The translations under genes and the position numbers were made by a program. A DNA stretch of 64,000 bases from Micropterus salmoides (Eukaryota; Chordata; Actinopteri; Centrarchiformes; Centrarchidae), in the NCBI RefSeq assembly GCF_014851395.1, contig NW_024044681.1:7326879-7390878 (forward strand). Reading direction: 5' to 3'. Of this stretch, positions 52,131 to 63,260 are shown one piece after another. The notes under the pieces were generated by a model. That model did no database searches and was not told where the DNA came from. It saw nothing but the letters and a program-made list of their open reading frames with translations. Numbering within the stretch: position 1 is the stretch's first letter; every line of letters begins with the position of its first letter.

Positions 52131-53616
52131 AACGTTGGTTACGTATTGTAACCCCAGATTCTATGAGTATAGGCGTAGCCCTCTAAGAGCTGTCGCTATT
52201 GGGTTCATCCCCGCGCGCATGCGCAGTCCTGAAGATTTCTTTCGCGCCCATGTGCCGTGCACGGGCCTCTCTCAGGTCCGCAATTTAGGTATATAATACC
52301 GGCGAGACCAGAGATCTGCTCCCCTTTTTTCTTCAGCGCTGCATAGCAGTCATTCGGAGAGCAGAGTAGCATCTAAAGAGCAATTTTCCTGACTAAAGAG
52401 CTTTTCCTATGGCTACTCACCGCTCTACCGCTGAGGTCCGCCGCTCGGAAGGAGTCCGCCTCTGCCCGTCCTGCCACGCCGGCTACATCATGGGGTTTGA
52501 TCTCCACGCCCGCTGCGAGACCTGCCTCGGTCCCCAGCACGCTGGCCTGGCTCTGACTCCCCGGGCCTCGTGCCCCTACTGCGCACAGCTGCCCGTGGAG
52601 GAGAAGCGACGGCGGGTCGACGCCTTCGCGGCCCTGCAGGAGGAGGAGGACGACGAAGCTAGCTGGGCTAAGCCAGTTAGCTTCACGGCGGACCTCGCCG
52701 GCGGGACTGCTGGCGATGCAGAGCTCGAGTCCTCTGACTCTGCTCCCTCCATTGCTGGCTCCCCGCCAGGCTCTCCCCTCTTCCCGCTGGAAGACCTGGA
52801 GTTTGACTTGGATGAGAAGGCGGCGTCGCTGGCTCCTGCTCCACTTCCGCCTTCCAGCTTGCCGTCCTGCGGGGCTCTCTTCCGGGATCTCCCCGACATA
52901 ATCAAGACGGCTGCTGAGCGCAAGGGCGTGCCGATACCTGCTGAGCCTCCTGCACCTGCTCCTAGCGCCATGCTCGGCGACATCTACCAGCCAGAGCAAG
53001 CGTCCAAACAGGTTCCTGTGTGGCCCCTTTTCCCCCCGCTTCAGCCTTTTCTCTCCGAAGCGGGGGCCGAGCCTGGGAAGCTGAAGGCGCCGGTGGCGAG
53101 GTACGTCAACTTCACGAAGGTTGAGGGCCTCACTGACCGTGGGTTTCCCTCTGTTCCACCTCTGGAGCCCAGCCTGGCAGCCATCCTGCTGCCTAAAGCC
53201 ACCTTTTTCGGCAGGAGGGTACTGTGAGCTGGTGTGTTAATGCTTATGACCGCTGGGGGTCCAGTGGGCATTGACTACATCTGGCTTCGCCCTTATCCCA
53301 ATAGCGACAGCTCTTAGAGGGCGAAGCCTATACGAAATAGAACGTTGGTTACGTATTGTAACCCCAGATTCTATGAGTATAGGCGTAGCCCTCTAAGCTG
53401 CGGGCCCGACTGGTCCCACCAGCGTCGGCTGAAGAAAAAAAGCTGACCTCTTGGGAGCAGATCTCTGGTCTCGCCGGTATTATATACCTAAATTGCGGAC
53501 CTGAGAGAGGCCCGTGCACGGCACATGGGCGCGAAAGAAATCTTCAGGACTGCGCATGCGCGCGGGGATGAACCCAATAGCGACAGCTCTTAGAGGGCGA
53601 AGCCTATACAAAATAG
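52131..53616 (+). mobile_element. Non-autonomous DIRS-like element with inverted ends
   Basis: The left end (52131-~52345) is repeated in inverted form at ~53425-53616, sharing GCCGGTATTATATACCTAAA, TCAGGACTGCGCATGCGCGC and CCCAATAGCGACAGCTCTTA. A second partial inverted end lies at ~53298-53338, followed at 53341 by a direct copy of the first 57 bases. Inverted termini plus an internal copy of the ends match the DIRS layout. No reverse transcriptase, RNase H or tyrosine recombinase is present, only the gag-like ORF, so any mobility would depend on helpers. Confidence 0.7.
52409..53227 (+). CDS. Gag-like ORF of DIRS-like element
   Basis: A 272-residue ORF contains a putative zinc-binding cluster near the N-terminus (LCPSCHAGYI, then RCETCLGPQHAGLAL and SCPYCAQLP), giving paired CxxC motifs with intervening histidines. 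A Ser/Pro/acidic-rich middle and a C-terminal segment (KAPVARYVNFTKVEGLTDRG) follow. The N-terminal pattern resembles Gag proteins of fish DIRS elements. The frame is intact and GC-rich, unlike its AT-rich surroundings. It is truncated where the pol ORF would begin. Confidence 0.7.
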   Translation: MATHRSTAEVRRSEGVRLCPSCHAGYIMGFDLHARCETCLGPQHAGLALTPRASCPYCAQLPVEEKRRRVDAFAALQEEEDDEASWAKPVSFTADLAGGTAGDAELESSDSAPSIAGSPPGSPLFPLEDLEFDLDEKAASLAPAPLPPSSLPSCGALFRDLPDIIKTAAERKGVPIPAEPPAPAPSAMLGDIYQPEQASKQVPVWPLFPPLQPFLSEAGAEPGKLKAPVARYVNFTKVEGLTDRGFPSVPPLEPSLAAILLPKATFFGRRVL

Positions 53617-53619
53617 AAG

Positions 53620-54271
53620 TTACAGTTATTTAGATATTTATACAGACGGGTCCAAAGATGAAGAGGACAAGTTAGGAATAAAAATAATATATTCCAAAAA
53701 GAAATGTAAGCACTGGGAAAAGATTGCCTGATCAGGTGTCAGTGTACACGGCAGCGATGTAGCAGCCCTTTACAGTAGTCAAAATATCAAATCTAATACA
53801 GAAGATGTATCAGTAATCCAAAATTTATTTAGATTACAGAGGCTTTAGATAGATGTGGTACTAGTGGACTAGAAGGAATAAGAGAGGAGCGTTTTAACCA
53901 GACTAAGGTTTAAATAAATAAAACATTGTTTGTATTAGGTAAAAGTCAATCAGATAAATTTTTGTAAAGTCACGGAAAACATACTGTTTCAGTGCAGGAG
54001 ATGTATGGATGAGCGGATACGGCTGAGTCAAAAGATAGGTCAGGAACCTTGAAGGTTATTTAGGAATAACACGAGATGGGATAAAGGGCACCCAGAAAGC
54101 TATTGTGCAATATCTGAAGAATATAGAGATATATTATAGCATTTAGGTTTTTTTACTTTCATGATGATGATGAAGTAATCCCATTAAACATAATTCATGA
54201 TTCACACTCCGGTGCAGTAAGTGGCGGTATGCACCTTTAAAAGTCGTTACAATAAAAAGAAGAAGAAGAAA
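53620..54271 (+). mobile_element. I-like LINE, 3' fragment (outer copy)
   Basis: It begins within the RNase H region (IYTDGSKDEE, catalytic Asp), is full of stops, and ends with GTGCAGTAAGTGGCGGTATG and CACCTTTAAAAG followed by ATAAAAAGAAGAAGAAGAA. The GGCGGTA-type tail with GAA repeats is typical of fish I/Nimb-clade LINEs. Confidence 0.75.
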
Positions 54272-55585
54272 TATAGCCTTAATAAGATCAAGGTTAGACT
54301 ATGGAAGTATTGTATTTGGTTCGGCAGCCAAATCTGTGTTAGCAGACCTGGATGTTATACAAGCTCGGGCTTTAAGAGTGTGCGTAGGAGCAGTTAGAAC
54401 CTCCCCAGCTCTCCAAGTAGAAGCAGGTGAAATGCCATTGTGTTTGAGGAGGAAGCAGCTGGGGGATAATTATTGGGTCAATTTAAGAGGGCATGGAGAT
54501 AGCCATCCAGCAAAAAGGGTGCTGCAGACGTGCTGGGAGAAGCAGACAACACAAAAAACAAGTTTTGGGTGGACAGGAGAGCAAATGGCAAAGGATACAG
54601 GAGTATATGACAAAGAGTTTGGCGCAAATGTGGTGTGGCCTATCAGACCTGTCGGGGAATTGTCTGGAAAACTAGTGTATATTTTAGCTATAGGGAATGT
54701 AAGTATAAGGAAAGTATTCAGATTTTCACAGATGGGTCAAAGGACATGCAAACAGATGCAACAGGGTCTGCAGTTGTTGTTCCAAAAGAACATCTGATTG
54801 TCTGAGTGTGTTTGCAGTTGAACTGTTTGCCATGTTGATGGCGTTGGAATGGACAGAACAAATTAGTGATAAGGAAATATTAATATGTAGTGACTCTGTG
54901 TCAGCTCTTATAAGCATGAAGACATGCACAACTAGAAGTCACCTGGACTTGCTTTATGAACTCAAGAATAGCTAAGCAGGGGGAAATGTCATATTTCTGT
55001 GGGTCGGGAATTCAGGGAAATGAGAAAGCAGATAAGGTGGAAAAAGAAGCAGTTAAAAAAGGAGATGTTGAAGTCAACATTAAATTATCAAAATCAGAGG
55101 GGAAAGGCATAGTGTGGAGAAGTTTAAATCAACAATGGCAACAGAGCTGGGATAACGCAATAAAAGGGAGACATTTACAGAAAATCCAAAGCAAAGAGGA
55201 AAGAGCAGGCGATAATAAGCAGGCTGAGAATTGGGCAAAGCAATCTTAACAGCGCACTTTAGATTACAGGAAAACATCCTACAGGAATGTGCGAACAATG
55301 TCAGGAGGCTGAAACAGCAGAACATATTCTTACAACATGCAGGAAATTTACTCAGGAAAGACGAGAAATAATAACAGTTAAAAAAAATAGGACAGATAGA
55401 TAATACAGTAAAAAGTTTATTGGAGTGTGGAGAAAGTGTGGAGGGCAGGAAATGGATATTTGGTTTTCAGAGGGCGGATTAGATAAGCGGGTTTAGTATG
55501 AATGGAAGCAAAGGGTGAATAAAACCTGAAGGTGGCAGTAATGCAACTCAATGGATGCCAGCTGCCGTAGAAACCCAAAGAAGAA
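54272..55585 (+). mobile_element. I-like LINE, 3' fragment (inner copy)
   Basis: It starts directly after the GAA tail of the previous copy. It encodes IRSRLDYGSIVFGSAAKSVL, DLDVIQARALRVCVGAVRTS and PLCLRRKQLGDNYWVNLRGH (region after RT). A broken RNase H follows (FTDGSK-like near 54725; SVFAVELFAMLMALEW; ILICSDSVSAL; GIQGNEKADK), then a CEQCQEAETAEHIL zinc-knuckle tail (~55288). The end has GGTGGCAGTAATGCAACTC and AAAGAAGAAGAAGAA. Frameshifts make it inactive. Confidence 0.8.
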
Positions 55586-55679
55586 GAAGAAAGAGGACGC
55601 CCCAATAACACAACGAAGAAGAAGAAAACGAGGAAGCTCGTAATGAAAACATGTTGAAAAAAGCAAATCACGGCTAAAA

Positions 55680-55734
55680 CTTGTATTTGTATCCGCGTAC
55701 CAGTGATTTAATCTGTCTGCGCAATGTTGCCACG
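55680..55734 (+). promoter_or_regulatory. Putative rnf26 5'-UTR exon and donor
   Basis: Upstream of the rnf26 coding exon, CACG followed by GTGAGTCGTG at 55735 is a strong splice donor. It pairs with the acceptor CTCCTCCTCTCTCCAG ending at 56821, six bases before the ATG. The implied intron is ~1.09 kb. The transcription start is not determined; the LINE tail ends about 100 bases upstream. Confidence 0.5.
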
Positions 55735-56827
55735 GTGAGTCGTGTTAATTTAAAACGGGCATTAGTCTGTTCTTCCCCGAAAGTTGGTAAGAATGTTTTT
55801 TATTGTTTATTTTTTAACTTGCTAGCTAACGCTAATGGGTGTGGTTTGCTAGGTAACGTTGCGACGTTAGCGTGTGACAACGAAGGCTTCAGACATAAAG
55901 AATACATATAATATAAATATATACAATATTGATGAATAAATTGATGTGGCAGTTCCTTAATGGGGAGACGTGTGCTGTCTGTCCACTGACAGTCTCACTG
56001 GGGTTTGCTAGTAGCTCTGTTAATGCTAAAGTTCTGTTTAAATTCCAAACTCCCTTTAGAAATCGGTCTATTTTCAGTTTACAAGAATGCACAAACGTAA
56101 GTGATAAACGAAGGTATAACTTAAGTACTTCCCATGAATCAACAACAGCTTTTCTTAAACTCGGCAACACTCGTTTAAACAGATTTTGAGCTTCACCAAT
56201 GTTCTTTTAATTCATCACCTCAATTTCTGTCCACTGAAACAAGGCGCACATTTTAGACACCCGTAAATATCTAACAGGGACAAACAGGATATCGCTCAGC
56301 TTATTAATTATCAGGTAGTATTTGGGTTTTTAAAAAAGTATTCTATTTAGACTGATTGTAAAGTTATTTTCCACTGATTTAATATGTGGTAAATCCTGGT
56401 TGTGTAGTAACCTGATGATTTGGGCCAATTACATGTAACTGCAATATACCTGGTTCGATTCTGGCTGAGGACCTTCGTCTTGCCAATGTGATTATTTTTA
56501 CTGCAGACTTTAGAATGACTCAGATATAAACTTAATTTAGTCTAAATAACCCACATTTACAGAGAAATGCATCCATCCAGCCATCTTCAAACCGCGGGGG
56601 CAGCAACTCCCAAACTTCCCTTTCCTGAGCCACATTAACCAGCTCTGACCGGAGGATCCCAGGGGGCATCCATACCAGATGGCCAATACACTTAAAGGGA
56701 TAATGGGATTTTGATATTTCTCCCTGTGTAAAGTAGATATTCTGAAACCGGTACTGACTGTTGCATTTAAGATGACAGATATATTGTGCTGCTCTAACTC
56801 CGCTCCTCCTCCTCTCTCCAGCCTAAA

Positions 56828-58093
56828 ATGGATGAAGTGAACTTTGTCTCTCTTGCTGTTGGGAGATGTGTGGACGCCTGCTGCCTGCTGCTCGACCTGG
56901 TCGTCAGGACGTTCAGCTGGCTGCTGCGCTTCCTGTCCGGCGTGGCTGCTTCATTCCACAACACGCTGGTCGCCCTGAGCGGCTCCACTTTGGTTGAATA
57001 CTCGGACTTTGCTCTTTTCTCCTTCCTCACCGCCACCGAGGCCGTCTCCGGTGCCGCCTGTGGAGTCTTGCATGTTGTGGAGGGCTGGCTGCAGACTCTG
57101 GGAGGAGTGTTTGAGAGTTTTAAGATGGTGGGACACCTCTCCTGTCACGTGGCGTGGCGCGTCAAGGACGTGCTGCACCGAGGGTTTATCTCCGGGAGCT
57201 GCATCCTGAGACAGACGTGCGAAGGTCTGTGCATCGCGCTCAGCCTTGTCCTCTACTTTGTCAACACGGTGGTCAACATCGTCCTCATCAGCATGCAGAA
57301 CTGTCTGTCTGTGTTGGCGTGCGTCTGGGAGGTGGTGGCGGACCCCCTTCACAAAGTGGTGGAGCTGGCTCTGACTCTGCTGACCTTCTTGTACAGCTGT
57401 TTGGTCGGTGCGTCCGTGCTGCTGTGGACGCCCTGCCAGCTGCTGCTGGACTTCGTGGGAGCACTGGGTCGGGTCTTCATCACTGTTTTCATTGTTGACT
57501 CACACGGCCTGCTCATCACAGCGGCCATCATCTCAGTGGCTCTGCTGTTACTGAATCCCTGGCTTCCTGTCCTCGCCAGACGGCTGAGCCTCCGTTTGGT
57601 CAACACTCTGCCGGGCGCTCGTGGCGTTCACATGATATTGGAACAAGCTCTGGCCAATCAAGAGGTCCACACCAGGACGGCGCAGGAAGTGAGTAGATCT
57701 GGGCTTTCACACACAGACACTTTAATCACTGAGACTGATGTGTTACCAGCAAATGAGCTAAGCCAGCCAAACTCTCTGCAGTTCCACACTCAGCAGGACG
57801 GCGAGCTAGCGAGCGGCAGCAGGACTAATACGTCCCTGCCAAACTCCGCTCAAGAGGATGGCGGCAGCCCCCCGTCTGATGGCGAGCTGCTCAACCTGCT
57901 GAAGGAGCAGGAGGAGAGGAAGAAGTGCGTAATCTGTCAAGACTTCAGCAAAACGGTGCTGCTGCTGCCCTGCCGTCACCTCTGCCTCTGCCGGCACTGC
58001 GCCGACATCCTGACCCAACGCAGACCCAGCCAGCAGCGCTGTTGTCCGCTCTGCCGGCAGCCCATCACGCAGACCATGGACGTCTTCCTCTGA
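56828..58093 (+). CDS. rnf26: E3 ubiquitin ligase RNF26
   Basis: This single coding exon of 421 residues is close to the mammalian RNF26 length (about 430). Residues ~1-260 are strongly hydrophobic with several membrane segments (VLYFVNTVVNIVLI; VFITVFIVDSHGLLITAAII and others). A polar Ser/Asn-rich linker (~275-355) follows. The C-terminal C3HC4 RING is at ~366-411: CVIC, then LPCRHLCLCRHC, and CCPLC. RNF26 is an ER-membrane ligase known from mammals to organise perinuclear endosomes through p62/SQSTM1 and to modulate STING. The start ATG follows a clear splice acceptor. Cys/His ligands are complete, so it looks functional. The product is a single-copy cellular gene, unlike its transposon-rich surroundings. 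Confidence 0.95.
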   Translation: MDEVNFVSLAVGRCVDACCLLLDLVVRTFSWLLRFLSGVAASFHNTLVALSGSTLVEYSDFALFSFLTATEAVSGAACGVLHVVEGWLQTLGGVFESFKMVGHLSCHVAWRVKDVLHRGFISGSCILRQTCEGLCIALSLVLYFVNTVVNIVLISMQNCLSVLACVWEVVADPLHKVVELALTLLTFLYSCLVGASVLLWTPCQLLLDFVGALGRVFITVFIVDSHGLLITAAIISVALLLLNPWLPVLARRLSLRLVNTLPGARGVHMILEQALANQEVHTRTAQEVSRSGLSHTDTLITETDVLPANELSQPNSLQFHTQQDGELASGSRTNTSLPNSAQEDGGSPPSDGELLNLLKEQEERKKCVICQDFSKTVLLLPCRHLCLCRHCADILTQRRPSQQRCCPLCRQPITQTMDVFL

Positions 58094-59900
58094 CAGGCGA
58101 CGGAGCGGAGCAGTGGTGACGTAAACAAAAGGCCACAACTACAAACTGCACAACAGAAAGTGCCTGTTGCCGCTATAGTTGCTTTTTCTGCTCTCTAATC
58201 TTAACACTTCTCAAACTGAGCTGAATCTGTAGAATCAAGTATCGCAAAGTGCCAACTATTGGTCAGATTCTTGGTGTTTACTTATTCTTTGTTCCACGAT
58301 TTTCTAATTTAAGTAATTTAAACCTTTCAACCTTTTAATGAACAATATTTCTGTTTAACCTTAAAACTTGCGAAAAATATATCTTTAGATATTTGTCATA
58401 TGTAAGTTTGCCATCAGTGCTGAAATGCCAAAACAATAGAGAAGCTCTCAAAGGGGACCTGCTGTCCTCATATCCAGCTCTGTATTTTTATTCACAGCCT
58501 GACGCGCCTTACTCGCGGCTAATCCAAAAATGGGCAAAGAGGTGGAGCCGAGAAGGGCCGAATGAAGTCTGGCTAGACTCTTGTCACTCAGAGCAGCCAT
58601 GCCTTTAATTATGCAGGACTTTGATGAATTTACTGTTTATTAGAACACATTTGAGACAAGGATATGGGCTGGTAGACGGTAGACGCTAGTGTTTCTGGGG
58701 ATCAGTGTAGGTACCAGACTTTATTCATTGACTTTGGTGAAACTGGCTCATATTTTTATGAAGTCTCTAGATGGACAGATGGCTTTAAAGTAACCACTAA
58801 CTGTAACGTTAGCGGCCGATAGCTAGTAAACTCAGTTAGCCATGAAGCTAGTGGCCCTAATAGGCCTCTGCTTTACACCGTTTACACCGCTATCGCTGGA
58901 GCTTTGGGCTAACGGGAGGAGGTTTTTAGAACCGGGCTCTGAGCTCCTACTTAAGGCAGAGTCGGCTAGCTAATGGGACCTCTAGCTGCACCGCTAACTG
59001 AGATAACTAGCTCACGACAGCTAACATTAGCAGTAGTTAACTGTTTATCAACAAGTGATGCCATCTGTCCATCAGGAAATTAACTTTCATTCACCACCAA
59101 AACAACCAGCTTTCTGCAAGACATACTGGACAACCTCCAAAATGTTGAAGAGTAGTCCTGAGCAGAGTGGTCTCGTATAAACAGACATCTCCACACTTCG
59201 TTTTAGTGCTGGAGAAAGCGCTATGAGCAGAGCAGTGGACTACTGAGACCGGATGAACGGATGTGGATGGGCAGGTCCCTGTACTTCGTGGACATGCTCT
59301 TGCTGGAGCCGATTATAAAGAGATGACGTCAAAAAGGTTGGAAACCTGGAATTCAGAGCAGTCTGAAGCCTGAGCTTTCAAGAAATGAACTGAACTGAAA
59401 ATGATTATTAACACTGGATTATTACACTTGAGAATGTGGGCCAAAGATTGTACTTGTGTTAAAATGTGTTCCTTTTTCTTTATTTATATTCTGAATATTT
59501 ATTTAACAAAAACCTGAAAGTTGTCAAATATTTTGTAGACTGAATATCTGCACAATTATAAAATTTCAATTCTTAAGATTTCCCACAAATAGCAGATGAT
59601 ACCTTCAGATTAGGAATGATAATAATTGAGTTTTCAAATTTGGGCTTCATTTGTTTCTCTTTTGTTGGTGCGAAATCTTTATGAAACTTAAGTTTAAAGT
59701 TTTACTTCAAATCCATAAATGTCCTCCAGGTGAGTATTAAAACCAGTATTTTGTCACAATGCGATCTCAGAGAGGCGATAAATGGTATTATATAATAATA
59801 ATAATAACAACAAAATAGTTGTATTATTTACTCTACTTCTGTTCGGTTACTGGAAATTGTGTCTTGGTATTTATTCAGTTATTTTCAATAAACATGCTTT
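58094..59900 (+). other. rnf26 3' region and repeat remnants
   Basis: No other gene seen. A stretch at ~58450-58640 (AAAGGGGACCTGCTGTCCTC and following) resembles a common fish interspersed repeat. Around 58795-59045 the motifs GCTAAC, GCTAGC and AACGTTAGC recur densely. The first AATAAA downstream of rnf26 that I see is at 59887-59892, a possible distant polyadenylation signal. Confidence 0.4.
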
Positions 59901-61890
59901 GAATACTTAACTCTTCTTTTCAACCTGACATATTTATATTTTGGTATAAAACATAAATAGCAGTATGCAAGAAGAGGCTGTCAAAGGGAATTGTATTTTC
60001 TGCTGAGTTAATTTAGTAAAATAACTGAACTAGCAGGCTTATGTTTATACTATGTGATCCTTTCCAGACACACGTCATGCTCCCAAATGTGTCCATTAAA
60101 CCAAAGACAGCAGCTGCTTTAAAACAAAGTGAATGTTGAATCATATACACAATTTCTTCCACTTACCGCTGTATTTAAACCACAAGCAACAAGACTGCAG
60201 CCACGCTAGGAAGTGGCTCATGGTGGATTAAAAGCTGAGGTGGAAAATGTAGATAGACTGGTTGTGACATGGCTACTATTCTGCAGTGCATGTACCTGAT
60301 CTTTCCGCTACCAAATTGCCAAATGTTTCCTAGCAAGTATTCAACAATTTCTTTACAAGGTCCTCTTTTGTTTCTTGTTGTGGCACAAAGTCAAACTTCG
60401 TCTGCACGCCGTCATGACACTTGAATCTGATGAGTTGTAATGCGGTACGTCTTCCATAAATGTCAGCGTGACACTGTTTCCAAGGATATCCCCGATGTCC
60501 ACTGCAAATCAACGTCCATCGATATAATTAAAATCATAGAGATAAGCGACCCTTGTAACTCCAGAACATGCCTGACAATAATCAGGTTTTGTTTTCTTCA
60601 GTTTCAAAGTAATTAATTTATAGTTGCCTGTACCTTCATGGGCACATTGCAAACAGGAACTGCTAATTCTGCTTTATTTTAATGGTGCTAGTTTGACAAA
60701 ATGTAAATAAATATACGCTAGAAAAAAATATCCTCTAATTGCAGGTCCAGAGCTAACCAAGTGTTTAAATTCCCAAAAACCTTTTGTCTTTAGCTGTTTG
60801 AAGTAACTTTTATTAGCGGCTAAACCAGCGGCTGAAACACGGTGGATCAGTTGAGTTGACTGCAAAATGACTCGTTTCTCAATCGAATGTGATCCATTCG
60901 GTCGGTAACATTTGAAAAGGTTGTACCAGCCGCACGAATACAATTTTACCCCCATTCACGTTAGCGGAGCGCTAAACTGGAAGTTAGCCAGCAAATTTCA
61001 ACACAGTGGACGCTGCAGCGCTACCGCCAACTAGCGTTGGCCGTGTAATTGCAGAACGATGGAGACACCGTCGCACGAGTATAAATGCATGGTTATGTGC
61101 GTAGCTACGCTGTAGGCTAAACGCTGGATTTTCACGTTAAAACTTTTTAATATTTTGATATTTAACTACCACCAGGGGGCTCTAACTGAGCAATCATGTA
61201 TTAAAGTTATATAGGGCCTGATGTAATATATAATAAGAGCAGCTGGATATGTAATGGATGCCTGAGCATGTCAGGCTGTTGGAAGCTGATATATTTGCAG
61301 AGACAGATGAACGGTTGTTGTGGCCAGAGGCGGACTGGCCATCAGGAAGTTCGGGGAGTTTCCCGAACAGCCGGTCCACTTCAGGCCACACCGGCAGGGT
61401 GGCCAATTGGGTCTGAACTCAGCCAAAGTCATTGTAGGCGGGCAGAGGAGCAAAGATTTTTTTCTGTACTGGCTGTTTCTGGCTTGAATTTGTTTGCCCA
61501 AAGACCAGAAACATGTAAATAGTTTTTCCAACGTTAAGAACAATGCTTATAGAATTGGCAGGTTGGCATGTGCTGATGCTCTGCGCACAATTGTCAGCTG
61601 CCACCATCATAAAACTGACAGAGCTTTGTGAGAAAGGTTATCCACCCTCGTCTGCACTTGACACAATCAAGAATGGCCTGCAGGAGGAAGAAGGAGAAAA
61701 CTATCTTTATGCAGCAGCTCCATCTGTCCAGACCTCCATTTCTGCTACAGGTGAGTTTATCAAAGGTGGCATCCACACATGACTCCAAAATATATTCATT
61801 CAACATAGTGAATGCCCTTATATTAAAGCTGAGAGTCTGTACTTTATCACATTATAACTGTTTCATTTCAAATTCAATGTCCCTGGACAA
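59901..61890. other. Intergenic with exon-like ORFs, no confident gene
   Basis: A minus-strand ORF at 60330-60512 (CHADIYGRRTALQLIRFKCH ...) follows an acceptor-like TTGATTTGCAG. A plus-strand ORF at 61543-61760 ends at a donor-like CAGGTGAG. Neither matches a family I know. The sequence AGAGGCGGACTGGCCATCAG at ~61325 is the start of a common fish repeat. Confidence 0.35.
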
Positions 61891-62310
61891 AGTTTCAGCT
61901 ACGTGCACAAAATTTCTGTGGCACATGTATCATGTACAGACTTACAAAAAAGCCTCTTGGAGCCATAGCCTAAACCCAAACAGAAAGTTGGCTATTTTGG
62001 ATTTATTGGTCATTTTTGGAGATTTACACACTTTATACTTTAACGAACTCCTCCTAGGGAATTAATCCAATCAACTTAAAATTTTTGTTGTGCAGTCTAA
62101 ACCCGTTGACGATTAAAAGTTGTACAAACAGTTATTACCAGTTGACCAGTTGGCCCGTGGCGTGCTGTCAAAAATCGATGATTCGCCATGAAAAAGGAAG
62201 TTGTTATAACTTCAATATGTATAATAAGAGTCCCACCCTGAACACATCCATGTGCCAATATTCCCTCAAAGTCATAGCACCACCTGCTGGCAACAGGAAA
62301 TGACACCATT
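61890..62310 (-). repeat. Reverse copy of the 468-bp repeat family
   Basis: On the minus strand it shows, in order, matches to the 0.7-2.0 kb repeats: GGTGGTGCTATGACT, AACTTCCTTTTTCATGGCGA, CTCCTAGGAGGAGTTCGTTA-like and CCATAGCC/TAGGCTATGGCTCC landmarks. It is about one period long and diverged. Confidence 0.65.
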
Positions 62311-62900
62311 TACGCTGTAATGTACTACTCCTAGCAGGTTGGACTTTACAACCTCAAAACTGTCCCTTAACACATTGATGAAGCCATGATGTAAAACTTG
62401 TGTTTGCATCTAGAGAATTAGAGAATTAGTCTGACCGACTTCAGATTTTCTTGGGTGACTATAGACGCATTGAAACATAAGATTTATGTGTGTTAACACT
62501 TTTTAACTCTTGAACTCAACTTAATGTGTTTTGTTTCTCCAAAAAAAAAATATATATATATGAGCAGAGAGAGTGCAGTGATATAAAATCTGCTGGTTTA
62601 TTACCTCAGGTAAAAAGCTATGTCGTACTGTGAAATTTCTACATGTAGTATAATATACACTGTATACTAAAAGGCAGTGTCAAGTCAAAAGCGAGAATAT
62701 CCCTGTTAAACAACACTAAAGTAAAGGGGAATGGAGCTTAGAGAAGAACACAAGAAACAGTAGTAACAATATCTGCAATTTATTTATTTTGTCTATAATA
62801 AGATGGGGACCAAGAGTCCAATGAGGAGTGGGAATCTGCATCACAGGGACATCAGGCCCGACTAAGTGTTTTTTTTCCAACTTTCCTCACATTTACCCAC
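62311..62900. other. Intergenic
   Basis: No gene seen. A short A-run followed by TATATATATA lies near 62541-62562. Confidence 0.45.
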
Positions 62901-63260
62901 ACTGTAAAATATATTATTGTAATTTTACACTACATTATTGGCTAATATTTGCAGTAAATTCACAGTACTGCACAGTGATTATTTTACAGTAATACAAATG
63001 AAATTCACAGTAATGTATTTACCATAACCAGACTGTAAAATCACAATATGATATTATAATCTAATCACAGTAATTTCTTGTAATTTACCATTTTTACTGT
63101 ATTATTACCGCAACTCAGTAGCCAGTAAATTCCTGTAAATTTACAGTATCCTTACTACATTAAATTACTGTAATTTCACAAACAAAATTTTTACAGCGAT
63201 GCACTTTAAATAACTGGTGTAAATTTACAGCAAGATTTGAACAGTATTAGCCTGTTTTTC
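62900..63260. repeat. Motif-rich repeat of ACAGTAA / TTACTGTAA words
   Basis: The words ACAGTAA, TTACAGT, TACTGTAA and TGTAAATTTACAG recur in both orientations over about 350 bp. Such sequence is typical of AT-rich non-autonomous fish DNA elements; no terminal repeats were fixed. Confidence 0.5.

Noticed and set aside
56951..57352. Minus-strand ORFs opposite rnf26
   Set aside because: They are shadows of a GC-rich coding exon whose plus-strand product has a complete RING domain.
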